A DNA stretch of 64,000 nt from Desulfobacteraceae bacterium Eth-SRB1. Lineage in GTDB: Bacteria; Desulfobacterota; Desulfobacteria; Desulfobacterales; ETH-SRB1. Shown here one piece after another: positions 41,788 through 53,350 of the stretch. Under the pieces are notes generated by a model. The model was not told the DNA's origin, ran no database searches, and saw nothing but the letters and a program-made list of their open reading frames with translations. Position 1 is the stretch's first letter. The number at the start of each line of letters is the position of its first letter. The position numbers were made by a program, and so were the translations under genes. The stretch covers positions 390,976-454,975 of the forward strand of contig RPGP01000029.1 in assembly GCA_004193555.1 (NCBI GenBank). The letters run 5' to 3'.

Positions 41788-43326
41788 ATGAGTGGCTTTG
41801 CGGTAACTTTTAATAACAACGACTGTTCGGAACTGGAAGATATGATCAAACGGATCGATTATCGCGGTCCGCATATCTTCGGGAAGTTTGAATACAGCCG
41901 TATCATGATGGCCCAGAAATACCTTCGCGCTGATATTGCTTTGGAAAAAGAAAATATGTCGGAAACATGGAATTACATGGTTCCGGCCTTTGACCAGGAT
42001 TTTCCGGAGTTGAGGATATGCTACGACGGCCAGATGGGAAACTGGGAAAAGTATGCCAAAGCCTGCGGCGTTCCAAACGGCACGTTTAGAGAAGATCGCC
42101 TTTTTTTACGCCTGTATAGAGAACACGGGATAAAGATGTTCGATTGTCTGGACGACGCTATTTTTGCATTCGTGATTTCTGACGGCAAAAAGTTCTTTGC
42201 TGCGAGGGACCTGCTGGGAATCAAAACGCTTTTTTACGGAAAAAAAGATAACATACTTTATCTTGGTTCCGAACTTAAAAGTATCATTGGATTCACCGAT
42301 GAAGTTTATGAGTTTCCTCCCGGGCACTACATGGATCAGACAGGACGAATCACCTGTTTTGCAAAATTGCCCGACGCGTCGCCTGTGCCTGTGCGTACGA
42401 ATATTGACGAAATAACCACAGCGATCAGAGACATTATTAATCGAAGTTTCCGCAACCGTATCGATTTCAGCGTAGAAACAGGGAGTCTTCTTTCAGGCGG
42501 AATCGACAGCAGCGTCGTTACGGCCATTGCCGGCAGGGCATACCGCAAAAAATTCGGTAAAAATGCTCGTATTAAAACCTTTGCTCTTGGTGTGGGAGAA
42601 AGCGAAGACATAAAATGTGCCAGAGTAATGGCCGATTTCATTGGTTCGGACCATCATGAACTGATCGTTGATCTTGAACAGATGATGGATGTCCTGCCTG
42701 AAGTGATTTATTATCTTGAGTCGTTTGATCCTTCGCTGGTCAGAAGCTCTGTGCCAAATTATCTTATTTCCAGGTATGCAGGAAAAAAAGACATCGAGGT
42801 TCTGCTATCCGGTGAAGGCGGCGATGAAATCTTTTGCGGATACCGGTATTTTAAAAATTTTTCTGCGCAAGAGCTCTTTGCACGCCAGATGGAATGTATC
42901 GGCTTTCTGCACAACAACGCTTCTCTACGGCTGGACAGGATGAACCTGTGCAATTCCATTCGTGTGATTACTCCGCTTATATCCGGTGAACTGCTGAATT
43001 ATTCTATGTCTATTCCGCCTGAGTATAAACTAAGGCCTGATGGAAAACAGAAGATCGAAAAGTGGATTTTCAGAAAGGCATTTGAAGATGTTTTGCCAAA
43101 AGAAATCGTTTGGCGGCTGAAACAGGAGTTTTCACAGGGGTCTGGGGCGGCGGATGTGCTTTCCACTCTCTTTGAAGAACTCATCACGGATGACGAGTTC
43201 AGCGCTGCCCAAGAAAAACATCCTGTTGTGCGAAGCAAGGAGGAGCTTTTCTATTTCAGAATCTTTGCCGAAAATTTCGGGACAGGGAAGGCAGTCGAAA
43301 CTGTCGGACAGTGGATTGCCCTGTAG
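41788..43326 (+). CDS. Asparagine-synthetase-like protein lacking the N-terminal catalytic Cys
   Basis: GSLLSGGIDSSVVTAIAGRA PP-loop, LLSGEGGDEIFCGYRYF; N-terminus MSGFAVTF instead of MCGI. Confidence 0.87.
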   Translation: MSGFAVTFNNNDCSELEDMIKRIDYRGPHIFGKFEYSRIMMAQKYLRADIALEKENMSETWNYMVPAFDQDFPELRICYDGQMGNWEKYAKACGVPNGTFREDRLFLRLYREHGIKMFDCLDDAIFAFVISDGKKFFAARDLLGIKTLFYGKKDNILYLGSELKSIIGFTDEVYEFPPGHYMDQTGRITCFAKLPDASPVPVRTNIDEITTAIRDIINRSFRNRIDFSVETGSLLSGGIDSSVVTAIAGRAYRKKFGKNARIKTFALGVGESEDIKCARVMADFIGSDHHELIVDLEQMMDVLPEVIYYLESFDPSLVRSSVPNYLISRYAGKKDIEVLLSGEGGDEIFCGYRYFKNFSAQELFARQMECIGFLHNNASLRLDRMNLCNSIRVITPLISGELLNYSMSIPPEYKLRPDGKQKIEKWIFRKAFEDVLPKEIVWRLKQEFSQGSGAADVLSTLFEELITDDEFSAAQEKHPVVRSKEELFYFRIFAENFGTGKAVETVGQWIAL

Positions 43327-43366
43327 AAGGGTAGGTTAGTGATTCTCTGAATATCGGAGAAAAAGT

Positions 43367-43528
43367 GTGATACTTGCCATAGGCGAAATACTTTACGATA
43401 TATTTCCTGAATACAAACGCTTAGGCGGCGCGCCTTTCGATTTTGCCTTTCATTTAAAAAATCTTGGGATGCCGGTTTGCTTTGTTTCAAGAATCGGCAA
43501 TGACCTTGAGGGGAATTACAATATGTAA
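43367..43528 (+). pseudogene. PfkB-family carbohydrate kinase N-terminal fragment
   Basis: GTG-start VILAIGEILYDIFPEYKRLGGAPFDFAFHLKNLGMPVCFVSRIGNDLEGNYNM*. Confidence 0.75.
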
Positions 43529-43689
43529 GAGTTATATACTATTTTCGGATTTTTCCCCGCCGCAATAGCACCTTCGTTCAACAAGTCGCCGGAGGCGGAC
43601 ACTAAAAACAACGGCGATAAATCAACTCAACCTTCGTAGTAGCTTTTGGCGCAAGTCAGCTAAATCGAACCATAGGAAAAGGAGTAAAA

Positions 43690-44994
43690 ATGATTTTTAC
43701 AGAAAACCAACAAGATATTGCAGAAAAGATTGATTCGGATGTTTCCAAATCAACTTGGAAGGAGTGGAAATGGCAGACAAGTCATCGTATAAAAACAATA
43801 GATGCTTTGGAGAAAGTTCTTGATGTAAATTTACATAAAGAGAAGAAAGTAGAATTACAAAAAACAATTGAAAAATTCCCGATGTCTATTACGCCGTATT
43901 ATTTATCCCTTATTGATACGGATAATTTAGAAAATGATCCTATTTTTAGACAATCTGTTCCATTTATTCACGAACTATATTCTTCACGTTCGGATATGGT
44001 AGACCCATTACATGAGGACAAAGACAGTCCTGTGCCAGGAATTACGCATAGGTATCCTGATCGTGTTTTGTTTTTGGTAAGTAATGTGTGTGCAATGTAT
44101 TGTCGTCACTGCACCAGAAAAAGGCGGGTGGGGGATATAGACAATATCCCAACTAAAAAAGAGATACAAGTTGGAATTGAGTATATTCGCAACACCCCCA
44201 AAGTTCGAGACGTTTTGTTGAGTGGAGGAGATCCATTTTTGCTATCAACTGATTATTTGGATTGGATATTAACAGAACTTCAAAAGATAGAGCATGTTGA
44301 AATAATTCGTATTGGAACTAGGACACCTGTTGTTTTGCCTTACCGAATAACTGATGAACTTGTGGCAATGTTGAGAAAACATCATCCCTTATGGATTAAT
44401 ACGCATTTTAATCACCCTCGGGAAATAACTTCATCTTCCAGAGAAGCTATTGCTAAACTTGCGGATGCTGGGATTCCTCTTGGCAATCAATCGGTTCTGC
44501 TTTCTGGCGTAAACGATTGTCCAAGAATCATGCGATCTCTTGTCCACAAACTCGTTGCAAACAGGATTAGACCTTACTATTTGTATCAGTGTGATCTTTC
44601 TGAAGGATTAGCTCATTTCAGAACCCCTGTTGGCAAAGGAATTGAAATTATAGAAAGCTTGATTGGACATACAACCGGATTTTGTGTGCCAACCTATGTG
44701 ATTGATGCGCCTGGAGGCGGTGGCAAGATCCCTGTTATGCCAAATTACCTTATTTCATGGTCTACCAATAAAGTAGTTTTGAGAAATTATGAAGGAGTCA
44801 TAACAACCTATAAAGAACCTGATTCTTATGAACCAACTTTTTGTGATAGAAACTGCGATCAATGTAACTTGTTACTTCCCTTGGAAGATGCACCTGAATA
44901 TCGGGCAGTTGGAATCGAAAAACTGTTAGCAGATTACGATGATACTATAGCACTTGTTCCTGCAGAAAATGAACGAATAGAAAGGCGTGACTGA
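43690..44994 (+). CDS. ablA: Lysine 2,3-aminomutase (radical SAM)
   Basis: [17 protein letters not shown] radical SAM motif; [15 protein letters not shown]; followed by an AblB-like gene. Confidence 0.92.
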   Translation: MIFTENQQDIAEKIDSDVSKSTWKEWKWQTSHRIKTIDALEKVLDVNLHKEKKVELQKTIEKFPMSITPYYLSLIDTDNLENDPIFRQSVPFIHELYSSRSDMVDPLHEDKDSPVPGITHRYPDRVLFLVSNVCAMYCRHCTRKRRVGDIDNIPTKKEIQVGIEYIRNTPKVRDVLLSGGDPFLLSTDYLDWILTELQKIEHVEIIRIGTRTPVVLPYRITDELVAMLRKHHPLWINTHFNHPREITSSSREAIAKLADAGIPLGNQSVLLSGVNDCPRIMRSLVHKLVANRIRPYYLYQCDLSEGLAHFRTPVGKGIEIIESLIGHTTGFCVPTYVIDAPGGGGKIPVMPNYLISWSTNKVVLRNYEGVITTYKEPDSYEPTFCDRNCDQCNLLLPLEDAPEYRAVGIEKLLADYDDTIALVPAENERIERRD

Positions 44995-45839
44995 TGTTGA
45001 CTCAAGATAAAATCGAAAGTTATAAGGGGAGTATTATTCAACATGGGCACTATAACGACCGTATTTACCTGATGAAAACAACATCATTTCCGTCAGCAGG
45101 GCTACCTTATGAACTTATTGAATTGGCTAAAACAAATGGATACTCAAAGATCTTTGCAAAAGTTCCAAAGAATGTTGCAAAGTTCTCTTTTTTCAATGCC
45201 GGTTTTTTAGAAGAAGCCAGAATCACGGCTTTTTTTTCAGGAAAGCAAGCCGCTGTATTTATTGGGTATTATTTAAACGCCGAACGTACCAAGGAACCCG
45301 ATATTGAAAAAATGGAAAATATTTTAAAGATTGCTTTTGGAAAAAGATCAACAGATAAAGTACAGCCTTTGGCGGATCGGTTTGTTTTACGCAAGTGTAA
45401 TAAAACAGATGTAGCTGTTATGGCAAAAATATACCAAGAGATTTTCCTTTCCTATCCATTTCCGATCCACGATCCTGACTATCTTTTAAAAACCATGCAA
45501 AGTCATATTGATTATTTTGGTATTGAAACAGAGGGCGGATTGGTAGCTGTTTCATCGGCGGAAGTAGACAAAGAAGCCGCTAATGTGGAAATGACAGATT
45601 TTGCAACACTACCAGAATGGCGAGGAAATAATTTTGGCCAACAGCTTCTTGCTCGAATGGAGAATGAAATGAAGAAGAAAAATATCAAAACTGCATATAC
45701 AATTGCTCGAGCAATGTCGCCTGGAATGAATGTTACGTTTAGCAAAGCAGGATACCAATTTGGCGGTAGGTTAAAAAATAATACAAATATTTCTGGAAGA
45801 ATAGAGAGTATGAATGTTTGGTATAAGTCACTCCATTAG
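44994..45839 (+). CDS. ablB: Beta-lysine N6-acetyltransferase (GNAT)
   Basis: Follows ablA with overlapping start/stop; C-terminal GNAT fold LPEWRGNNFGQQLLARMENEMKKKNIKTAYTIARA. Confidence 0.88.
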   Translation: MLTQDKIESYKGSIIQHGHYNDRIYLMKTTSFPSAGLPYELIELAKTNGYSKIFAKVPKNVAKFSFFNAGFLEEARITAFFSGKQAAVFIGYYLNAERTKEPDIEKMENILKIAFGKRSTDKVQPLADRFVLRKCNKTDVAVMAKIYQEIFLSYPFPIHDPDYLLKTMQSHIDYFGIETEGGLVAVSSAEVDKEAANVEMTDFATLPEWRGNNFGQQLLARMENEMKKKNIKTAYTIARAMSPGMNVTFSKAGYQFGGRLKNNTNISGRIESMNVWYKSLH

Positions 45840-46271
45840 TAGCTAACATCTATATGGCCTTCGGTTGTCAAGGGGAAAACTACTCATACTATATCGGAAA
45901 ACTAAAAGTGATGAATAATACTTCCGTCTTCGAATCAGATTTCTTGACAAACGACTCCTTTGTTCCGGGTTTTATCTTCTGTCGTAAAAGTCAGAGCTTA
46001 ACGCGTATGCACCAAACATCTATAGAAACTAACTGAACACTCAAAAAGGAGCTTTAACAATCAGCATGCCGCATTCGGCAGCTTCAGAATATATTTTTCG
46101 GTATCCTTATTGCGGCGCAATCAAAGCGAGTCGGCTTGTCTGCCAGAGGCAAAACATCCAGTTAGGGTGTCACTCGGAAAAGGGGCAGAACACGATCATT
46201 ACATATCAATACATCCGTATATTGGGTTGGAGCTGGAAAATACCGCTAATCAAGCGCGGCTTTGTGTATTT

Positions 46272-46562
46272 ACCCTGTAGTTGCATAAAAATGTATAAGA
46301 AAGAGAAGTAAAAAGCTTGCGGAGACCTATTGAATAGGGGTATAAAGAGATTGTCTTTCAAACAATCACCCTAATCCAGGAGGCCACCGCAAGTGAAATC
46401 CAGTATAGCACAAATTACGGCAAAATTCCATAAAATTCCAATGATACGAAATGAGTGCCAATCAGGCTGTACGCCGAGATATTCTGCAATTTCTCGATGT
46501 GTTGCAAAAAGCAGCGTGATCCAAGGGTAGTAAAATGTCAAATTTTTATGCAACGCTGGGGT
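46272..46562. mobile_element. Short element with TIRs ACCCTGTAGTTGCATAAAAAT / ATTTTTATGCAACGCTGGGGT
   Basis: Same TIRs as 8229-8418; abuts 327-bp repeat copy B. Confidence 0.65.
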
Positions 46563-46889
46563 ATAGAATAGACGATTTTACACCTTCGGCGAGAGAGCCC
46601 GATCATGGACGTCGGGGCAAAAAGACCTCTGGAGGGACAATACTGGGCCTCTCACTGAACTTTGAAATCTGGATAAGGGATGATTAGCGGCAGCATTTAG
46701 TTGCTGCATGCTGGATAATCGTAACGATCAGATGCGTGGTTCGCGATAGTGGGAGATTCGCCGAAAATTTTTTTAACAAACCGTAAGGAGAAGTACGTCC
46801 AGAAATCAGCCGCTCTTCTATCTTATTGATTTAATTAGTTTATTGAAAACGCATACTTTGTGCTTGACAGAAGGATTATAGGATGTCCC
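46563..46889 (+). repeat. 327-bp inverted copy B
   Basis: Inverted relative to 31007-31332, only scattered differences by eye. Confidence 0.85.
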
Positions 46890-46953
46890 ATAAGGAAGCA
46901 TCAGCGCTAACCGTCAGCGCTATTTGGGCAAAAGGGGGCGTTTTGCAAAGGTC

Positions 46954-48135
46954 TCATATCAGCATAGAAGTAATGCTGTCCGCAAACAGCATTCCCTTGC
47001 GTGTAAGTGAGCATCGGTTTTCAGTTAGCTTGATTAACCCGTCTTCTTCAAGACGCGCTATTGTTTCGGCAAATATTTTTTTAAAGCTTACATCAAACTT
47101 TTCATTAAAAATATCCACATCTATTCCATCTGTCCTCCTTAGCCCAACGTAAATCGCTTCCATTATTCGCTGTTCTTTATTTAACAGTTCTTTTCCTGTT
47201 AGCGGCAGCCGGCCGGCATTTAATTCTTTAATATACTTATTCACACTGCGGCAGTTCCAGCAGCGCTCAGACTCGACAAATGAATGAGCCGAAGGTCCAA
47301 GCCCGATGTAGGGAACAAACGACCAGTATTTCTGATTGTGTCTGGACTTAAAGCTCTTTAATCCATCAGATCCTGAACGCGCAAAATTTGATATCTCATA
47401 CTGCGCATACCCGCTGGAATTTAAAAGATCTATGGTTGTTTCAAACATATCGCAAACATGACTATCAGGCGCCGGCCAGAATATGCCTTTTTTCCTGTCC
47501 CTGTCCATTGGAGTGCCGGATTCATACGTAAGCATGTAACAGGAAATATGTTCCGGCTCTAATTCAACAGCCCGCTTAAGATCCAAGAGCCAGGATTTTA
47601 TTGTCTGACCAGGAATGCCGTAAATAAGATCAAGGCCGATATTATCAAATCCAGACTGACGCGCCCATCTGATCGCAAGCTCCCCTTCTTTGCCTGAATG
47701 AATCCTCCCTAAAAAATCAAGATTTACGTCCTGCAACGACTGAACTCCGACATTTACGCGGTTTACGCCCGCGCCCCTATAGCCTGCCAGTCTCTTGCGG
47801 CTCACAGTGCCGGGGTTTGTTTCTATGGTTACTTCAGAATCAGGAAGAATATTAAATAAGCTGTATGCTGTTTCAATTATCCTGCCGATACATACCTCAT
47901 CAAAGACAGATGGTGTGCCTCCTCCAATATACAGGGTGTCAAACAATAAAGAGCCGCCGGAAACCATATGCATCTCAGAAATCAAAGCCTTAAGAAATGC
48001 CTCTTTAAGCGACAGATCGGTTATCGAATAAAAATCGCAATAAGAGCATTTCTTTATACAAAAAGGGATATGTAAATATAACCCTGCATTTTCAATATTT
48101 TTGGCGGTATCCATCAATTCCTCAATCCCATCCAC
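46954..48135 (-). CDS. hemW: HemW-like radical SAM heme chaperone
   Basis: GLYLHIPFCIKKCSYCDFYS; GGGTPSVF; VNRVNVGVQSLQD. Confidence 0.9.
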   Translation of the reverse strand: MDGIEELMDTAKNIENAGLYLHIPFCIKKCSYCDFYSITDLSLKEAFLKALISEMHMVSGGSLLFDTLYIGGGTPSVFDEVCIGRIIETAYSLFNILPDSEVTIETNPGTVSRKRLAGYRGAGVNRVNVGVQSLQDVNLDFLGRIHSGKEGELAIRWARQSGFDNIGLDLIYGIPGQTIKSWLLDLKRAVELEPEHISCYMLTYESGTPMDRDRKKGIFWPAPDSHVCDMFETTIDLLNSSGYAQYEISNFARSGSDGLKSFKSRHNQKYWSFVPYIGLGPSAHSFVESERCWNCRSVNKYIKELNAGRLPLTGKELLNKEQRIMEAIYVGLRRTDGIDVDIFNEKFDVSFKKIFAETIARLEEDGLIKLTENRCSLTRKGMLFADSITSMLI

Positions 48136-48205
48136 AGATTACGCCGATTTCCGCAGATTGTGTAAACATTTTGTTCATCCAATCATCCCATTCCAGCATT
48201 TCTTT

Positions 48206-49357
48206 TCAAATAAATCTCTTCATCAGCTCATCAATTGTCTCATCCACATTTTCCTGCGTAACTCCAAGCTCATTGCAAATCTTTTCAACCTTTGCCATCC
48301 TGCGGGGACTATCCATATCGCCAAGGCTGTGGAAAATTCCAAGCCTTCTGCCAACCTGATACAGACATTGGCTTTTCGGGTTCATTGAAAGAAAATTTCG
48401 TATTACTGTCAGCATATGCTCCTTGTCATCCGGCAAAACTCCTTCTACTTCCTCAAAAAGATTCAGGATATGATCACTCTTGATAATGCTTGTAATCCCT
48501 TCCAGCCTTTCCATAAGCATCAGAATCTCTTTTGCCGTCATAAGGTCTGTGCATTTTTCAAATCGACCGGAAGCATAATCCTGATAAAGGGGAATATTAT
48601 TCGGAATAGCAAGGGTTCTCATCCGTATGAAATCAGGATTTATCCGGTTTAAAGCATCTGCGGTTTCCAGCGCATGGATATTTGAATATTTTCTTCCTCC
48701 AAGACCCGGCATTATATATTCTGAAAGCTCCATTCCCGCTTTTTTTACCTTGAGCCCTGCTTTGATATGAATTTCCTTTGTAACGCCTTTTCTGACCATT
48801 TTTAGAACATGATCGGAGCCGGATTCAAGGCCGATATGGATCCTGTTTAGGCCGGCATCTCTTATCGCTTTTAAATCCTGGTCTTTTTTCCGCGCAATAG
48901 TGTGCGATCTTGCATAAGATGTTATCCTTTCAACCCAGTAAAAACGCTTTTTCAGGTGTGTAAGTATTTCCACCAGATCATAAGGTTTTATAATCAGGCT
49001 GTTTGCATCCTGTATAAAAATTGAATTCATGCCGCCTTTAAACCAGTTAAAAGCCGCACTTAATGCCTGCATATCAACAGGATTAATACTTTCGGCTATT
49101 TTACCGGCTTCGACATGGCTTACCCTCCCCGATTCGTCAGCCATCTGTCGCAAAATATCAACATATCCCCAAACAGCATCAATATCCCTTTTAATATGTT
49201 CTACCTTGCGCATAGAAAAACTGGCTGCCTTGTATACAGGGCAAAAAGCGCAGCGATTCCAGGGACAGTTCCTTGTAACACGTATCAAAAGGCTGTACGC
49301 TTCGCTTGGAGGCCGTATGGGCCCCTGCTCAAAACCATTATATTCAGACGATATACT
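48206..49357 (-). CDS. Radical SAM protein
   Basis: RVTRNCPWNRCAFCPVYKAASFSMR cluster motif; start placed at MSISSEYNG because the longer ORF runs into a dispersed repeat. Confidence 0.82.
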   Translation of the reverse strand, partial: SISSEYNGFEQGPIRPPSEAYSLLIRVTRNCPWNRCAFCPVYKAASFSMRKVEHIKRDIDAVWGYVDILRQMADESGRVSHVEAGKIAESINPVDMQALSAAFNWFKGGMNSIFIQDANSLIIKPYDLVEILTHLKKRFYWVERITSYARSHTIARKKDQDLKAIRDAGLNRIHIGLESGSDHVLKMVRKGVTKEIHIKAGLKVKKAGMELSEYIMPGLGGRKYSNIHALETADALNRINPDFIRMRTLAIPNNIPLYQDYASGRFEKCTDLMTAKEILMLMERLEGITSIIKSDHILNLFEEVEGVLPDDKEHMLTVIRNFLSMNPKSQCLYQVGRRLGIFHSLGDMDSPRRMAKVEKICNELGVTQENVDETIDELMKRFI

Positions 49358-49377
49358 CATTAGAAGAACAAAATAAA

Positions 49378-49460
49378 AGATGAACGTCCAACATCGAACG
49401 TTGAACATCGAACGTCGAATAATGATGTCGCTCCGCTATTTAAATTATTTTAAAATCAAA
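49378..49460. repeat. 'gaacgtccaacatcgaac' repeat copy
   Basis: Matches the 4800-4880 region including 'gaataatgatgtcgctccgct'. Confidence 0.8.
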
Positions 49461-49698
49461 TAAAGAAAACATAATTTTCTACAATAAAAAAACCGTATTG
49501 GATTTTATCTATTTCGTCCAATACACCTTTGACAACTCAACGATGTTTGGCATAGAATGTAATTCACGACCGTTGGCTAAAAATAGCTTACACTTTTTAT
49601 TTTTCAAACCGCAGAATATTGAATCAGGCCATAGGCGTGATCGAAATGATACCTTCGAAATTCTGCGGTTCGATATTCAAAATGGAAATTATTTTATT

Positions 49699-50703
49699 TT
49701 GAAAAAATTAGTATTAATCATTTCAATATCTCTGTTTGTATTTTTTTGCGTCATTTCATGCCTCCTTCTTGACCTTTTGCAATATGCTGAAATGCCCGCA
49801 AATTCAAATAAAACAGATAGCATTGTTATGATAAAACCAGGACAGAGATTTACAGCTACCTTGAATGGCCTGAAGAATGCCGGAGTCATTAAAAATCCGA
49901 TTAAATTCGAGATGCTTGCCCGTATTAAAAGGTATGACAAAAAAATAAAAGCGGGTGAATATCTCCTTTCTTCATCAATGCCCCCTATTAAAATTCTTGA
50001 GACATTGGCGAGCGGAAAGGTTCGTCTCTATAAGATGACTGTACCGGAAGGTTACAATATGCGCCAAATAGCATCAATTGTCGCCAGAGCAAAATTCGCA
50101 ACCGAAACAAATTTTTTAAGCGCTGCAACCGATTCATCATTTGTTCACGAACTGGGTATTGATGCCGAAACCCTTGAGGGATATCTTTTTCCGGACACCT
50201 ATTATTTCCCCAAAAACATAACATCCAAAAAAATAATTACCACAATGGTTAAGCGGTTTCGATCAATATTTACTCCTGAATTCAACAAACAGGCAAAAAA
50301 ACTCAATCTAACGATTCATCAGGTAGTGACCCTGGCATCCATTATCGAAAAAGAAACAGGCGCCTCTTTCGAGCGTCCGATTATCTCCTCGGTTTTTCAC
50401 AATCGTTTAAGAAAAAGGATGCGTCTTGAAAGCGATCCAACAGTCATCTATTGCATAAAAAACTTTGACGGCAATATAACCCGAAAACATCTCTCTGAGC
50501 AGACACCCTATAATACATATCAAATCAGAGGACTTCCACCGGGCCCAATCGCAAACCCAGGGCTCAAAGCAATAGAAGCCGCTCTTTTTCCTGAAGACAC
50601 GAACTTTTTATATTTTGTCTCAAAACGGGACAGGACTCACAAGTTTTCGACAAACATCGCAGACCATAACATTGCTGTAAAAAAGTATCAACTGCGTAAA
50701 TAG
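49699..50703 (+). CDS. mltG: Endolytic transglycosylase MltG (TTG start proposed)
   Basis: LEGYLFPDTYYF, VTLASIIEKETG, LESDPTVIYC, YNTYQIRGLPPGPIANPGLKAIEAAL. Confidence 0.92.
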   Translation: MKKLVLIISISLFVFFCVISCLLLDLLQYAEMPANSNKTDSIVMIKPGQRFTATLNGLKNAGVIKNPIKFEMLARIKRYDKKIKAGEYLLSSSMPPIKILETLASGKVRLYKMTVPEGYNMRQIASIVARAKFATETNFLSAATDSSFVHELGIDAETLEGYLFPDTYYFPKNITSKKIITTMVKRFRSIFTPEFNKQAKKLNLTIHQVVTLASIIEKETGASFERPIISSVFHNRLRKRMRLESDPTVIYCIKNFDGNITRKHLSEQTPYNTYQIRGLPPGPIANPGLKAIEAALFPEDTNFLYFVSKRDRTHKFSTNIADHNIAVKKYQLRK

Positions 50704-50791
50704 TAGCCGTTCACGGCTTGAAACTTGAAATTGGAGATTTGGGAAACCTGTTAATAAAAACGCACTATTAACTAATTGGAGGAGCGTCGAT

Positions 50792-51286
50792 ATGAAACTT
50801 ACAGATATTGCGCCGATAGAAACATGGCAGCAGATGGCAAAAGAGATTTATGAAAAGTTAGGAGTCAACTTCGGCGTGCTTGACACAGATAATGTTGTTG
50901 TTCAACCGCCGGTTGGTTGGGCCAATAAAGCCTGTCCCTTAATAAAGGGTAATGAAAACAGCCGCGTGGTTTGCGCATCCGCTCAACAGGATATGTCCCT
51001 CAAAGCACGTGACACTAAAAAGACCGTTATCGACAGATGCGATGTGGGCTTTACAAAATTCGTTATACCGATATTTGATAATGATGAATTCCTTGGAACC
51101 ACGGGTGGATGCGGCGTGCTTCTTGAAGGTGATGAACTGGATGGCTTTTATATTTCAAAAATTCTCAATATATCTGAAAAAGAAGCCGAAGAGCTTATAA
51201 AAAATGTAAAGATACTTTCTGCTGATGATCTTGAAAAAGATGTCGACTACTTGGAAAAAGCGCTATTTAAAGTCATGTCTCGTTAA
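50792..51286 (+). CDS. PocR-domain sensory protein (stand-alone)
   Basis: Cys-containing PocR-like region DRCDVGFTKFVIPIFDNDEFLGTTGGCGVLLEG; no output domain. Confidence 0.75.
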   Translation: MKLTDIAPIETWQQMAKEIYEKLGVNFGVLDTDNVVVQPPVGWANKACPLIKGNENSRVVCASAQQDMSLKARDTKKTVIDRCDVGFTKFVIPIFDNDEFLGTTGGCGVLLEGDELDGFYISKILNISEKEAEELIKNVKILSADDLEKDVDYLEKALFKVMSR

Positions 51287-51350
51287 TAATGGTTTTCCCG
51301 TTAAATAAAATAATAATCAGCTCAAAGCTGTTATAGGCATAAGTAGTTAA

Positions 51351-51385
51351 AAAAGGTTTACAATTTAATGGTCTGTAAACCTTTT
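51351..51385. terminator. Terminator-like hairpin
   Basis: aaaaggtttaca ... tgtaaacctttt perfect stem. Confidence 0.65.
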
Positions 51386-51393
51386 GGAAAAAA

Positions 51394-51471
51394 TGGTGCG
51401 CCCGGCGTGATTCGAACACGCGACCTACGGATTCGTAGTCCGGCGCTCTATCCGGGCTGAGCTACGGGCGC
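51394..51471 (-). tRNA. tRNA-Arg (ACG), CCA encoded
   Basis: Reverse strand gcgcccgtagctcagcccggatagagcgccggactacgaatccgtaggtcgcgtgttcgaatcacgccgggcgcacca; loop CTACGAA. Confidence 0.95.
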
Positions 51472-51562
51472 ACATGAAATATTATAAAATTCGATTGATT
51501 TTTAAGCCATACTAATCTGTATGTCAATAACAAGTTACACCAATACATGAGACAAATTTACT

Positions 51563-52036
51563 ATGAATATTAATCATGCTGAATTTATGAAAGCGGCGTT
51601 AAATGAGGCTGTAAAAGCTAAAGCAAAAAATGAAGTTCCCATTGGAGCGGTTATTGTTGCGGAATCCGGCGATATTATTTCATCCGCATATAATCAAACC
51701 ATAACACTTGCCGATCCAACAGCACATGCAGAAATATTGTCATTACGTAATGCAGCTCAAAAGTTACTGAATTACAGGTTGTTGAATACAACTATATATG
51801 TTACAATTGAACCTTGTATTATGTGTATGGGCGCTATTATTCACTCCAGGGTGTCAAGACTGGTTTTTGGCGCAAATGATCCAAAATGGGGCGCAGCCGG
51901 TTCATTGTACAATTTTGCCCGAGACACAAGGTTGAATCACCGACCTGAAATTATTAATGGTGTGCGTAAAAATGAGTGCAGGGCTTTGATTCAGGCTTTT
52001 TTCAAGGAAAAGAGGAATAAAATTTCGATCATTTAA
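51563..52036 (+). CDS. tadA: tRNA-specific adenosine deaminase
   Basis: TAHAEILSLR and PCIMCMGAIIHSRVSRLVFGA zinc motifs. Confidence 0.92.
   Translation: MNINHAEFMKAALNEAVKAKAKNEVPIGAVIVAESGDIISSAYNQTITLADPTAHAEILSLRNAAQKLLNYRLLNTTIYVTIEPCIMCMGAIIHSRVSRLVFGANDPKWGAAGSLYNFARDTRLNHRPEIINGVRKNECRALIQAFFKEKRNKISII

Positions 52037-53350
<1,314 letters not shown>

Noticed and set aside
43530-43690. Sequence 'cgttcaacaagtcgccggaggcggacactaaaaacaacggcg' considered as an integron attC-like site
   Set aside because: No matching GTTRRRY/RYYYAAC core pair could be identified and no integron integrase is present.
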